Source: Saccharomonospora xinjiangensis XJ-54
GTDB lineage: Bacteria; Actinomycetota; Actinomycetes; Mycobacteriales; Pseudonocardiaceae
Assembly: GCF_000258175.1 (NCBI RefSeq)
Contig: NZ_JH636049.1
Location: forward strand, 4,007,482-4,071,481
Length of the DNA stretch: 64,000 bases
Direction: 5' to 3'
Made by a program: the position numbers and the translations under genes. This document shows, one piece after another, positions 26,553 to 36,106 of this stretch (position 1 is its first letter; each line of letters opens with the position of its first letter). Below the pieces are notes generated by a model. The model had not been told where the DNA came from. It did not search any database and saw only the letters and a list, made by a program, of their open reading frames with translations.

Positions 26553-27569
26553 ATGGCTCTTCGACGTCTTCTGACCCTCGCCGCAGCCGCCTTGGTCATG
26601 GCGGGGTGCACGCACACGGTCGCGCCCGAAGCGAGTCCACATGGGACGACAAGGACGGGCGAGCCCCCGGCGCCCTCCACTCGAGCCCCGTCTGCCGCCG
26701 AGGTCGGTGCCAACGAACTCGGCGTCGTGCCCGTGCTCATGTACCACCGGATCGTGGCGGAGCCGACGTCGGTGTACGACAGGACGCCCGAGGATTTCGT
26801 CGCGGAGCTGCGCAGGCTCGCCGACGAGAACTACGTTCCCGTCACCACGGCCGAACTCGCCACGGGGCGGCTCGACCTGCCCGCGGGCACGCACCCGGTC
26901 GTGCTGACCTTCGACGACGGTGATCCGAGCACCATCCGGATGGACGGCTCCCGCGTCGCACCCGACACGGCGATCGGGATGCTGCTGGAGGTCGCGAGGG
27001 AGAACCCGGGATTCCGCCCCACCGCGAGTGTCTATGTGAACGAGGAGCCGTTCGGCGGTGGAGAGGCCGGGCGGCGTGCACTGCGCTGGCTCGTGGACAA
27101 CGGCTTCGAGGTCGGCAACCACACCCTCGGCCACGTCAACCTCGGCTCGGCGTCGCAGGAGGCGGCGTGGCGGGCCATCGCGGACGGGGACGCGGCGATT
27201 CGCGAGGCGGTGCCGGGCTACGAGCCAGCCACGCTGGCACTGCCGTTCGGTGCGCGACCGGATCCTGGGGAATTGGCGTTGCGCGGCGACGGCTACGACT
27301 ACCGCGCCGTCCTGTTGGTGGGTGCCAATCCCGCTCCCTCACCGTTCGCGGAGGGGTTCGACGCGGCGGCGGTGCCACGCATCCGGTCGCAGGGGCCCGA
27401 CGGCGTGGAGGCGGAGTTCGGTTCGGCGGCGTGGCTGGACAAGCTGGCAGCCGATCCCGGGCTGGTCTACACCTCCGACGGGGACCCCACCCGCATCTCC
27501 TACCCCCGTGACGGTGGCAGCCTCGCCACCCTCGACCCCGAATTCGGGGAGGCAGCGGCACCGTACTGA
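26553..27569 (+). CDS. Polysaccharide deacetylase (NodB-fold) lipoprotein
   Basis: This 338-residue protein starts at ATG 26553 with a lipoprotein signal peptide (RLLTLAAAALVMAGC, lipid Cys19). After a Pro/Ser/Thr linker the NodB domain starts at GVVPVLMYHRIV. The metal-binding Asp pair is in LTFDDGDPS and the His pair in GNHTLGHVNL, so the zinc site is complete. The barrel continues ALPFGARPDPGE. It should remove acetyl groups from an extracellular glycan (peptidoglycan or a wall polymer). It is divergent from the DUF4015 glycoside hydrolase, 143 bases apart. Confidence 0.9.
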   Translation: MALRRLLTLAAAALVMAGCTHTVAPEASPHGTTRTGEPPAPSTRAPSAAEVGANELGVVPVLMYHRIVAEPTSVYDRTPEDFVAELRRLADENYVPVTTAELATGRLDLPAGTHPVVLTFDDGDPSTIRMDGSRVAPDTAIGMLLEVARENPGFRPTASVYVNEEPFGGGEAGRRALRWLVDNGFEVGNHTLGHVNLGSASQEAAWRAIADGDAAIREAVPGYEPATLALPFGARPDPGELALRGDGYDYRAVLLVGANPAPSPFAEGFDAAAVPRIRSQGPDGVEAEFGSAAWLDKLAADPGLVYTSDGDPTRISYPRDGGSLATLDPEFGEAAAPY

Positions 27570-27688
27570 CCAGGTCGTGCGCGCGGTTTCACCGGATGTG
27601 GTCACGACTCGCGCACGGTCGGGTGGCGGCGAGCTGGAGCCGGGGTGGAGTGGGTAGCACGAGTCGTGACCGGACGTGGAGGACAGTT

Positions 27689-28375
27689 ATGCGCAAAGTG
27701 ACCGCCTGCCGGACGCTGGCGGTGGCGTGTGTGATCGTGCCGCTGGTCGGAGCACCCGCGGCGTACGCGGCACCAACGGAACCCATCGCACAGGCACAAG
27801 TGTCGGCTCAGCAACCGTCCGCACAGCCGAGCGGTAAAGCCGATGACGGATCGTCGTGGGGCCTGCTCGGCCTTGCCGGGTTGCTCGGTCTCGTGGGACT
27901 GGCCAGGAAGCGCCGCAGGCCCGTGGTGGCCGACCCGTTCGCCGCGTATCCGGTCATGCGGGCACCCGGCCCCGCGGCGCAGCCTGGTCAGGGCACGCCA
28001 CCTCACGGCAGTGCTGCCGTATTCGCTCCCTCTCACCCGCTGCCGTCCTCGCAGCACCAGCCTGGGCAGGACGAGAGCCGTGAGAACGGCGCCGCGAGTC
28101 CGGCCGCGCACGCGGCGTCGGCCATCCCGGAACAGAGCCGGGGCTCCCACGAACAGCTCTGGACGGAGCGCCCCGCGCAGCGGTGCGAGACCGCCGTCCC
28201 CGGCTTGTCCCCGACGAGTGTCACGACGGACGGCACCATCCGGCTCGCGCCCGCACCGCCCCTGCACGCCCATCGCCTGAGCCCGCCGAATCTCGACATC
28301 TCCGGCGCACCCGGCATGGCCGACACTCCCGGAACTGCTGCGGAGCCCCGCTGGCCGCAACGTGAGTACGACTAG
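27689..28375 (+). CDS. Membrane protein with WGxxGxxG-type segment and long Pro-rich tail
   Basis: ATG 27689 follows GTGGAGGA. The 228-residue product has a signal peptide ending AYA-AP (about 1-28), a Gln/Ser/Pro linker, and a WGLLGLAGLLGLVGL segment (57-71) closed by RKRRR (73-77), which resembles the WGxxGxxG C-terminal anchor. Normally that anchor ends the protein. Here about 150 further residues follow, rich in Pro, His, Gln and Ser and with looser third-position GC. The tail would be cytoplasmic. Function unknown. Confidence 0.7.
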   Translation: MRKVTACRTLAVACVIVPLVGAPAAYAAPTEPIAQAQVSAQQPSAQPSGKADDGSSWGLLGLAGLLGLVGLARKRRRPVVADPFAAYPVMRAPGPAAQPGQGTPPHGSAAVFAPSHPLPSSQHQPGQDESRENGAASPAAHAASAIPEQSRGSHEQLWTERPAQRCETAVPGLSPTSVTTDGTIRLAPAPPLHAHRLSPPNLDISGAPGMADTPGTAAEPRWPQREYD

Positions 28376-28425
28376 TTCGTCGCGGTTCTCACAGCGGTCA
28401 CCGCGGTCACGGTGATCACAGCAGG

Positions 28426-29676
28426 TCAGCGCCGCTTCTTGACCAGCGCTGCCCGCACGCCGTAGAACAGCACGCCGAGCGTCAGCACCGCGGTACCCAC
28501 CACGATGGACGACGACGGCAGGCCTGCCGCCAGCACGGTGCACCCGGCGAGTCCGACGGCGGGCACGAGCCGTCGGGTGCGCAGCGTCCACGCGCTCGCG
28601 TTCGCGACGGCGTAGTAGATCAGCACCGCGAACGACGAGAAGCCGATGACACCGCGCAGATCCGCCGTGGCGGCGAGTACGGCCACCACCGCGCCCACCG
28701 CCAGTTCGGCGTGGTGGGGAACACCGAACCTGGGGTGGACGGCGGTGAGAGTGGCCGGGAAGTGGCCGTCCCGGCTCATCGCGAGCACGGTGCGGGAAAT
28801 CCCCAGCAGCAGTGCGAGCAGCGACCCGGCGGCCGCGACCACCGCGCCCACCCGCAGCGCAGGGGCGAGCGCCGACCACGACGTCGTCTCCACCACGTGC
28901 GCGAGCGGATCGGGGTTGGCGGCCAGCGCAGAGGGGCCGAGCTGAGCCAGCGCCGCGACCGTGACGAGCAGGTAGACCGCCAGCACCACGGCCAGGGCCG
29001 TGCGGACGGCCCTCGGGATGGTTCGCTGCGGGTCACGCACCTCCTCGCCGAGAGTCGCGATGCGCGCGTAACCGGCGAAAGCGAAGAACAGCAACCCTGC
29101 CGCTTCCACCACGCCGAGCGGGTCGAGCCCCGCCGCCGGTGTGGCGCGCGCCAGGTCGGCGTGGCCGCCCACGGCCACCGCCAGCACGACGAGCCCCAGC
29201 ACCGCCAGGGTGAAGACCACCAGCACCCGGGTGGTGAGCGCCGATTTCCGCACGCCCGCGTAGTTGAGAGCGGTGAACGTGACCACGACCCCGGCCGCGA
29301 CCAGCCCCCGCCACGGCTGGGCGAGACCCGGAACCGCATACGTGACCACGGTCAGCGCCATGGCCGCACAACTCGCGATCTTGCCGACGACGAAGCCCCA
29401 GCCTGCCAGGTAACCCCAGAACGGGCCCAGCCGCAGTGTCCCGTACACGTACGTGCCGCCCGAATCCGGGTAGCGGGCGGCGAGCCGCGCCGACGCCGTG
29501 GCGTTGCAGTACGCCACGAGAGCGGCGAGGGCGAGCGCGAGCACGACACCAGAGCCCGCGGCACCAGCTGCGGGGGCGAGAGCGGTGAACACGCCTGCGC
29601 CGAGCATCGCGCCGAGCCCGACGACCACGGCGTCACGGGTGCCGAGGGTGCGGTCGAGCCGGGGACGGGAGTTCAT
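28426..29676 (-). CDS. APC-family amino acid permease
   Basis: This 416-residue transporter has about 12 membrane segments. The start LDRTLGTRDAVVVGLGAMLG with GAGVFTALAP is the helix-1 signature of APC amino acid/polyamine transporters. TYVYGTLRLGPFWGYLAGWG and FFAFAGYARIATLGEEVRDP (helix 6-7 region) are also typical. The start is set at ATG 29676; a TTG nine bases upstream is possible. The substrate is unknown. It is divergent from a lipoprotein gene with only 41 bases between starts. Confidence 0.9.
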   Translation of the reverse strand: MNSRPRLDRTLGTRDAVVVGLGAMLGAGVFTALAPAAGAAGSGVVLALALAALVAYCNATASARLAARYPDSGGTYVYGTLRLGPFWGYLAGWGFVVGKIASCAAMALTVVTYAVPGLAQPWRGLVAAGVVVTFTALNYAGVRKSALTTRVLVVFTLAVLGLVVLAVAVGGHADLARATPAAGLDPLGVVEAAGLLFFAFAGYARIATLGEEVRDPQRTIPRAVRTALAVVLAVYLLVTVAALAQLGPSALAANPDPLAHVVETTSWSALAPALRVGAVVAAAGSLLALLLGISRTVLAMSRDGHFPATLTAVHPRFGVPHHAELAVGAVVAVLAATADLRGVIGFSSFAVLIYYAVANASAWTLRTRRLVPAVGLAGCTVLAAGLPSSSIVVGTAVLTLGVLFYGVRAALVKKRR

Positions 29677-29717
29677 GGCATGCAACCTAACCCCGGGCGC
29701 GTTACGTCAAGGGGGAC

Positions 29718-30182
29718 ATGAGGTGGATTCGAGGAATCGTCGCCGCGGCAGCGTTGCTGACCGTGACGGCGTGCGGAGAACAGACAGCGGCGACGGGCAG
29801 TGGATCGGCCGAGGCAGGTGGTCCGCCACCCGCGTCGAAGGAGCTTTCCCGGTCTCCCGAGGAGGTGCCGGGCGGTGGACCGGTCCCGAAAGGACAGATC
29901 GACGCGAGCGCGCTTCCCGATGGACATCCCGTGGACGTCGCCGTGGACGAGGGCGGACGCACACTGACGATCGTGGCACAGGAAGGCGGGTGCACGAGGG
30001 CCAGCGCGACAGTGGCCGAACAGACCGCCCAGCGGGTCGAGGTGACGCTGGTGGAGTCGCAACCGGCTGACAAGAACACGATGTGCACCATGGACATGCG
30101 GTACCCGCCGCTGACCGTGGACCTCGACGAGCCCCTTGGCAAGCGCGTCGTCGTGCTCGAACACCAACGAGACACGCACTGA
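29718..30182 (+). CDS. Small secreted lipoprotein of unknown function
   Basis: This 154-residue protein has a lipoprotein signal (MRWIRGIVAAAALLTVTAC, lipid Cys19), a disordered Gly/Pro/Ser region to about residue 60, and a small domain with strands VDVAVDEGGRTLTIVAQEGG and RVEVTLVESQ. Two Cys (GGCTRAS and NTMCTMD) could form a disulfide outside the cell. AAGGGGG before the ATG is its ribosome site. A strong hairpin follows the stop. Confidence 0.8.
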   Translation: MRWIRGIVAAAALLTVTACGEQTAATGSGSAEAGGPPPASKELSRSPEEVPGGGPVPKGQIDASALPDGHPVDVAVDEGGRTLTIVAQEGGCTRASATVAEQTAQRVEVTLVESQPADKNTMCTMDMRYPPLTVDLDEPLGKRVVVLEHQRDTH

Positions 30183-30238
30183 CACCGCGCGGGGCTGACA
30201 CCACGGGCCTCGGGCCCTGGCGTCAGCCCCGCGCGGTG
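30183..30238. terminator. 17-bp perfect hairpin, bidirectional terminator
   Basis: Arms 30183-30199 and 30222-30238 pair perfectly (CACCGCGCGGGGCTGAC and its complement). The 22-base loop contains a further small GGGCC/GGCCC pairing. It sits between the convergent lipoprotein and fumarase genes, which end 2-3 bases on either side. Confidence 0.8.
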
Positions 30239-30240
30239 CG

Positions 30241-31941
<1,701 letters not shown>

Positions 31942-32300
31942 AGCTCGGGCTCCGTTGCACGTGGTCAGGGGTCTAGACCGTATCGCGCGCGCCGTCGAAG
32001 CCGTGCCGCCCCCACGCCCTCTCGCGACGCAGATCACCGGCGCTCCGAGGTGGTGTCCGCCGGTGGGTCGGAAGGCCGGGCCCACCCCGACGGACCCGAC
32101 CTTCCGGGGCGAGCGACCGGCGAGCCGGTCGCGAGGACCACATCCACTCCGGGCCACACAACCCATCGGCACGGCTTGCCCCGACCGTCGTGACTGCCGT
32201 GAAAGAACGACGGTCGGGGCCGCGTCCCTGTCGGAAGCGCCCTCGACCGTCTCGTGAACCCGGGCGTGAGTCAACACGGCATCCGGGTGATGTGTCGTTG
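31942..32300. other. 359-base gap between fumarase and sigB
   Basis: Contains the fumarase promoter region (palindrome GGTCTAGACC at 31970-31979 may overlap it), a short 8-bp hairpin at 32113-32132 (GCGACCGG/CCGGTCGC) and the larger sigB terminator-like hairpin at 32178-32220. No gene is seen. Confidence 0.5.
32178..32220 (-). terminator. 14-bp perfect hairpin downstream of sigB
   Basis: Arms 32178-32191 (GCCCCGACCGTCGT) and 32207-32220 are perfectly complementary with a 15-base loop. It lies about 80 bases past the sigB stop on the minus strand and probably ends the sigB transcript before the fumarase promoter. Confidence 0.65.
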
Positions 32301-33332
32301 TCAGCTCGCGTACGCGCGCAGCCGGTCGGCCCGCTCGCCGTGGCGCAGCTTCGACATGACCTCCCGCTCGATCTGCCGCACGCGTTCACGGGAGAGGCTG
32401 AAGTGCTTGCCGATCTGGTCGAGCGTGCGCGGCTGGCCGTCGTCGAGCCCGTAGCGCAGGCGGATGACCTGCTGCTCGCGGTCGTCGAGCGTCGCGAGCA
32501 CCCGACGAAGGTCGTCCTGCAACAGCGTGGAGATGACTGTGCTTTCCGCGTCGGTCGCCTCGGAGTCCTCGATGAAGTCGCCAAGCGGCGCGTCCTCCTC
32601 GGTGCCCACGGGCATGTCGAGGCTTACCGGGTCTCGGGCGTGGTCGAGCAAGCTCGCCACCTTCGTCTCGGGGATACCGGACTCGGCGGCCAGTTCCTCG
32701 TTGGTGGCTTCCCTGCCGAGCCGCTGGTGCAGATCGCGCTTGATGCGCGCCAGCTTGTTCACCTGCTCCACGAGGTGGACAGGCAGGCGGATGGTGCGGC
32801 CCTGATCCGCCATGCCACGGGTGATGGCCTGCCGGATCCACCACGTCGCGTATGTGGAGAACTTGAACCCCTTGGCGTAGTCGAACTTCTCGACCGCGCG
32901 GATCAGCCCGAGGTTGCCCTCCTGGATGAGGTCGAGCAGCGGCATACCCCTGCCCGTGTACCGCTTCGCGAGCGACACCACGAGGCGCAGGTTCGCCTGA
33001 AGCAGGTGGGTCTTGGCGCGCTCGCCGTCGCGGACGACGGCCGCCAGTTCGGCCCTGCGCTCCCGAGGAAGGTCGTCGGACGTGTCCAGCATGTGCTGGG
33101 CGAAGACGCCTGCCTCGATGCGCTTGGCGAGATCGACCTCTTCGTCCGCTGTCAGCAGCGCGGTCTTGCCGATGCCGTTGAGGTACACGCGCACCAGATC
33201 GGCGGCAGGCCCCTGCGCGTCGAGGTCCGCGTGTTCCTCCATGGGCACGGAAACGACGTCGTCGGGGGTCGGCGCTGGAATGCCGCGTTCGCGGATTCCG
33301 CGAGCCTCACGGTCGAGTGTCTGGACGGACAT
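32301..33332 (-). CDS. sigB: RNA polymerase sigma factor SigB (group 2 primary-like)
   Basis: This 343-residue sigma-70 factor lacks the long N-terminal extension of SigA. Region 1.2/2 is seen in [20 protein letters not shown] and [20 protein letters not shown]; region 4 in [20 protein letters not shown] and [20 protein letters not shown]. It is about the length of mycobacterial SigB and should direct stress or stationary-phase transcription. ATG 33332 follows GGGGAGGCAAG; the open frame upstream is read as leader. A SigR/SigH-type promoter about 120 bases upstream suggests control by an ECF sigma factor. sigA lies 10 kb away on the same strand. Confidence 0.93.
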   Translation of the reverse strand: MSVQTLDREARGIRERGIPAPTPDDVVSVPMEEHADLDAQGPAADLVRVYLNGIGKTALLTADEEVDLAKRIEAGVFAQHMLDTSDDLPRERRAELAAVVRDGERAKTHLLQANLRLVVSLAKRYTGRGMPLLDLIQEGNLGLIRAVEKFDYAKGFKFSTYATWWIRQAITRGMADQGRTIRLPVHLVEQVNKLARIKRDLHQRLGREATNEELAAESGIPETKVASLLDHARDPVSLDMPVGTEEDAPLGDFIEDSEATDAESTVISTLLQDDLRRVLATLDDREQQVIRLRYGLDDGQPRTLDQIGKHFSLSRERVRQIEREVMSKLRHGERADRLRAYAS

Positions 33333-33632
33333 CTTGCCTCCCCGGTCAACGGGCTGACGTGTCGTGCTTCGCTCACGTCTGCTTCTGCGCGTCGCGTGAC
33401 GAGCCTGTGGAACTCGCCCCGCGTGCCCAGCTCCCCGGCTGGACACCTCCCTCAACGTCGTGCCGGACCGAATCGTTCCCGAGCACCGGCACGTGTTGAG
33501 TCCCTCACGCGACGGCAACCGGGCGATGCGACCGCCCGCGTGTGGAGGATGCCTTTCGCGTGTCTTCGGAAACGCCCGGTTCAGACCTTTTCGGACGGAC
33601 AGGGCAGGCGAGGGAGAGCGACGGCAGGCGCG
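33333..33632. other. 300-base sigB upstream region
   Basis: Holds the sigB leader (about 115 bases) and the promoter described at 33453-33480. No coding frame or RNA gene was recognised. Confidence 0.5.
33453..33480 (-). promoter_or_regulatory. SigR/SigH-type (ECF) promoter for sigB
   Basis: On the minus strand GGGAAC (33480-33475) is followed by exactly 18 bases and then GTTG (33456-33453). This fits the GGGAAY-N18-GTT consensus of Streptomyces SigR and mycobacterial SigH. Transcription would start near 33446, giving a leader of about 115 bases before the sigB ATG. Confidence 0.6.
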
Positions 33633-34058
33633 TCAGACCTCGACGAGGACGGTGAACGGGCCGTCGTTCACGCTGTGTACCGACATCATCGCGCCGAACC
33701 GTCCGGTGGCAACGTGAGCGCCCCTTTCCCTGAGCTGCCGCACGACGGCGTCCACGATCGGCTCGGCGTGCCCCGGCCTCGCCGCCGCCGTCCAGGAAGG
33801 ACGCCTGCCCCGGCGCGTGTCGCCGTAGAGCGTGAACTGACTGACCACGAGCAAGGGCGCTCCCGTCGTCGCACACGACTGTTCATCGCGCAGAATCCGG
33901 AGCTCGTGGAGCTTGCGGGCCATGGTGTCCGCCTGCTCTTCGGTGTCGTCCGTGTGCACGCCGAGGAGCACGAGCAATCCCGGCTCGTCGATCGCACCGA
34001 CGACGTCGCCGTCCACCGTCACCGACGCCTCGGCGACTCGTGCGACCACCGCCCTCAC
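33633..34058 (-). CDS. dtd: D-aminoacyl-tRNA deacylase
   Basis: This 141-residue protein removes D-amino acids (and misacylated Gly) from tRNA. It begins VRAVVARVAEASVTVDGDVV and has the active-site motif LVVSQFTLYGDTRRGRRPS (the SQFTLYGD signature) and near the C-terminus the FGAMMSVHSVNDGPFTVLVE segment, where Dtd normally shows an NPxGP-like dipeptide loop (VNDGPFT). The start is GTG 34058, overlapping the upstream methyltransferase stop by 4 bases, so the two are coupled. Confidence 0.93.
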   Translation of the reverse strand: MRAVVARVAEASVTVDGDVVGAIDEPGLLVLLGVHTDDTEEQADTMARKLHELRILRDEQSCATTGAPLLVVSQFTLYGDTRRGRRPSWTAAARPGHAEPIVDAVVRQLRERGAHVATGRFGAMMSVHSVNDGPFTVLVEV

Positions 34059-35548
34059 CGGCTCTCCTCCAGCATCCCGTGGCGCACCAGTTCGGCGACG
34101 AGCGGGCGGGCCGCCGTGCGCAGCAGTTCGGCGTCCTCGCCGCCTGCCGCGGCCAGCAACTCCAGCAGGTCGTTCATCGGCAGCGCCCCCCGGCAACCGG
34201 CGAGCAGCGCGGCGGTCAGCTCGTCCAGTTCGTGCTGCCAGCCAGGGCCGTCCACCCGGTGCAATCTGCGCACGACGGTGCTCCAGCCGTCCTCGCTCGG
34301 CTGCTCGACATGTTCGAGCACGACCGAGTCTGGCACCCGGTAGACGACGTCGAGCACGTCGTCGTGGGAGCGAAGCCACTCGACGCGGTCGAGCCAGGCC
34401 GCGGCCTCCTCACCGAGCGGGTCGTCGAAGGCATGGCGCAGGTCCTCACACACGACGGCCGGAGTCGCCGACTCCGTGCGGCGCAGCGTCACGAACCCGA
34501 ATCCGACGCCTTCCACGTCGTTGTCGGCGAACCAGTCCAGCCACGCGCCCGCCTTGACCTGCCCCTCGGCGGAGCGGGGATCGATACCCGCGTCGCGCAG
34601 CCACGTGCCCACGTAGAGCGCGGGGTCGGCGACATCGCGTTGCACGAACCACGCGTCCGTGCCCTCCGGCAGCCACCGGTGCACGCGGTCGGCCCAGTCC
34701 TCGCCGCGCACGTGCAACCAGGACGCCAGCAGGTGACCGGAGCCGCCCTCGGTGAGGAAGGCGGGCAGTTGCCGCACGAGCAGCGCGCTGGCGTCGTCGC
34801 CCGCGAGGCCCGAATCCCGGTAGACGTAGTCCACCCCCGGCGGTCCGACCACGAACGGCGGGTTGCAGACGATCCGGTCGAACCGGCGGCGGGCCACGGG
34901 CGCGAACCACTCACCCCGCAGCAGTTCGACGTCCAGTTCGTTGAGCGCGAACGTGGCGGCGGCGAGGCGTAGTGCCCTCGCGGAGGTGTCGGTGGCGGTG
35001 ACGTGCCGTGCGTAGCGGGTCGCGTGCAGGGCCTGAACGCCGTTGCCGGTGCCGAGATCGAGCACACTGTCCGCGGGCCGCCTGCTGGTGGCCCTCACCA
35101 GGCTCAGGGACGCGTGCCCCACGCCGAGTACGTGGTCGGGCGCGGCCTGCCTGCCTGCCTGCTCTGGATCGAGGTCCGCCACCACCCACCAGCCGCCCTG
35201 TTCGTCCCCGTGTGGGCGGATGTCGAACCCGGCGCGCAGGCTGTCGGCCTCGCCGCCGACGACGATGCCGGTGGCCAGCGCGTCGTCGAGCGGAAGCGGA
35301 GCCAGCGCCGACCGCACCGCGTCGGCGGGTTCGGTGTCGCCGAGCAGGAACAACCGCACGAGCGTGCCGAGGACGCCCGCGTCCCGGCTCGCCCTTCGCG
35401 CCGGTTCCGGTTCACCTCGTCCCAGCGCGGCGTGGGCCGAGGGCCCGAGGAGGTCAACCACGCCGTCGGCGTCGTATCCCGCGTCACGGAAGGCATCCCT
35501 GAGCCGGGCACAGGTGTCGGTGGAGAACTCGGGAAGAGCATCGTTCAC
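34055..35548 (-). CDS. Class I SAM-dependent methyltransferase (DUF7059/DUF7782 type)
   Basis: This 497-residue protein has a helical N-terminal region (DTCARLRDAFRDAGYDADGV), a SAM-binding Rossmann domain with VLDLGTGNGVQALHATRYA, and the catalytic tetrapeptide in RFDRIVCNPPFVVGPPG. The NPPF motif is typical of enzymes that methylate a planar amide or exocyclic amine (RNA bases, DNA adenine, Gln in release factors). A roughly 200-residue C-terminal domain follows. It is coupled to dtd by a 4-base overlap, which suggests translation-related work, but the target is unknown. Confidence 0.85.
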   Translation of the reverse strand: MNDALPEFSTDTCARLRDAFRDAGYDADGVVDLLGPSAHAALGRGEPEPARRASRDAGVLGTLVRLFLLGDTEPADAVRSALAPLPLDDALATGIVVGGEADSLRAGFDIRPHGDEQGGWWVVADLDPEQAGRQAAPDHVLGVGHASLSLVRATSRRPADSVLDLGTGNGVQALHATRYARHVTATDTSARALRLAAATFALNELDVELLRGEWFAPVARRRFDRIVCNPPFVVGPPGVDYVYRDSGLAGDDASALLVRQLPAFLTEGGSGHLLASWLHVRGEDWADRVHRWLPEGTDAWFVQRDVADPALYVGTWLRDAGIDPRSAEGQVKAGAWLDWFADNDVEGVGFGFVTLRRTESATPAVVCEDLRHAFDDPLGEEAAAWLDRVEWLRSHDDVLDVVYRVPDSVVLEHVEQPSEDGWSTVVRRLHRVDGPGWQHELDELTAALLAGCRGALPMNDLLELLAAAGGEDAELLRTAARPLVAELVRHGMLEESR

Positions 35549-35703
35549 GGTGTGTCATCGTCGCACGCGACCGGGAAGGGCGGGGGAGGGCGGCTCGTGC
35601 CGGGTACCTCGCCCGTCGTCGGACACCGTTCTCGCGCCGGGTGACCCGGCCGGGGTGCCGTCGCGAGAGGACTGGTGGGAGCATGGGCGGCGGAGGTGAG
35701 GCG

Positions 35704-36051
35704 GTGAACGAGCACGACAAGCACGCCGCTCCGGTGCTGATCACCGAGGCTGCGCCCTCCTACGACGACGAGCAGGCCGCACGCAGGCGCAAGTACGTCA
35801 TCATGATGAGCTTGCGGCTGCCGTGCCTGGTCCTCGCGGGAGTCTTCTACCACACCTGGTGGCTGGCACTGGCGCTCATCCTGCTGTCGGTTCCGCTGCC
35901 GTGGGTGGCGGTCCTGATCGCCAACGACCGCCCACCCCGCAAGGCCGAGCAGGTCAGCAGGTACCAGCGTTCGGCGCGGGCGATCGAAGGCCGAGCGCAC
36001 CACGTCATCGACGTGCCTGAGCAGCAGGGCGACGGATCTTCCGGGAAGTAG
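35704..36051 (+). CDS. DUF3099 membrane protein
   Basis: GTG 35704 has a strong GGAGGTGA site 4 bases upstream and is preferred over ATG 35683. The 115-residue protein shows PVLITEAAPSYDDEQAARRR, the mark of DUF3099, then two membrane segments (LRLPCLVLAGVFYHTWWLAL and ALILLSVPLPWVAVLIA) and a polar tail. A DUF3099 protein beside sigB is part of the conserved actinobacterial gene order. Function unknown. Confidence 0.85.
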   Translation: MNEHDKHAAPVLITEAAPSYDDEQAARRRKYVIMMSLRLPCLVLAGVFYHTWWLALALILLSVPLPWVAVLIANDRPPRKAEQVSRYQRSARAIEGRAHHVIDVPEQQGDGSSGK

Positions 36052-36062
36052 GCCGGGCACCT

Positions 36063-36097
36063 CGGCCGGGAACCCGGGCGATGCGGGAACCCGGCCG
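36063..36097. terminator. Two-step hairpin terminator
   Basis: CGGCCGGG (36063-36070) pairs with CCCGGCCG (36090-36097). After symmetrical AA internal loops a second CCCG/CGGG stem closes a 7-base loop. It lies between the convergent DUF3099 and psuK stops. Confidence 0.65.
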
Positions 36098-36106
36098 CAC
36101 GAGGCA

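Noticed and set aside
31942..32277. Upstream extension of the fumarase frame
   Set aside because: Residues are Arg/Gly-rich and unlike fumarases; the GTG at 31941 gives the normal family length.
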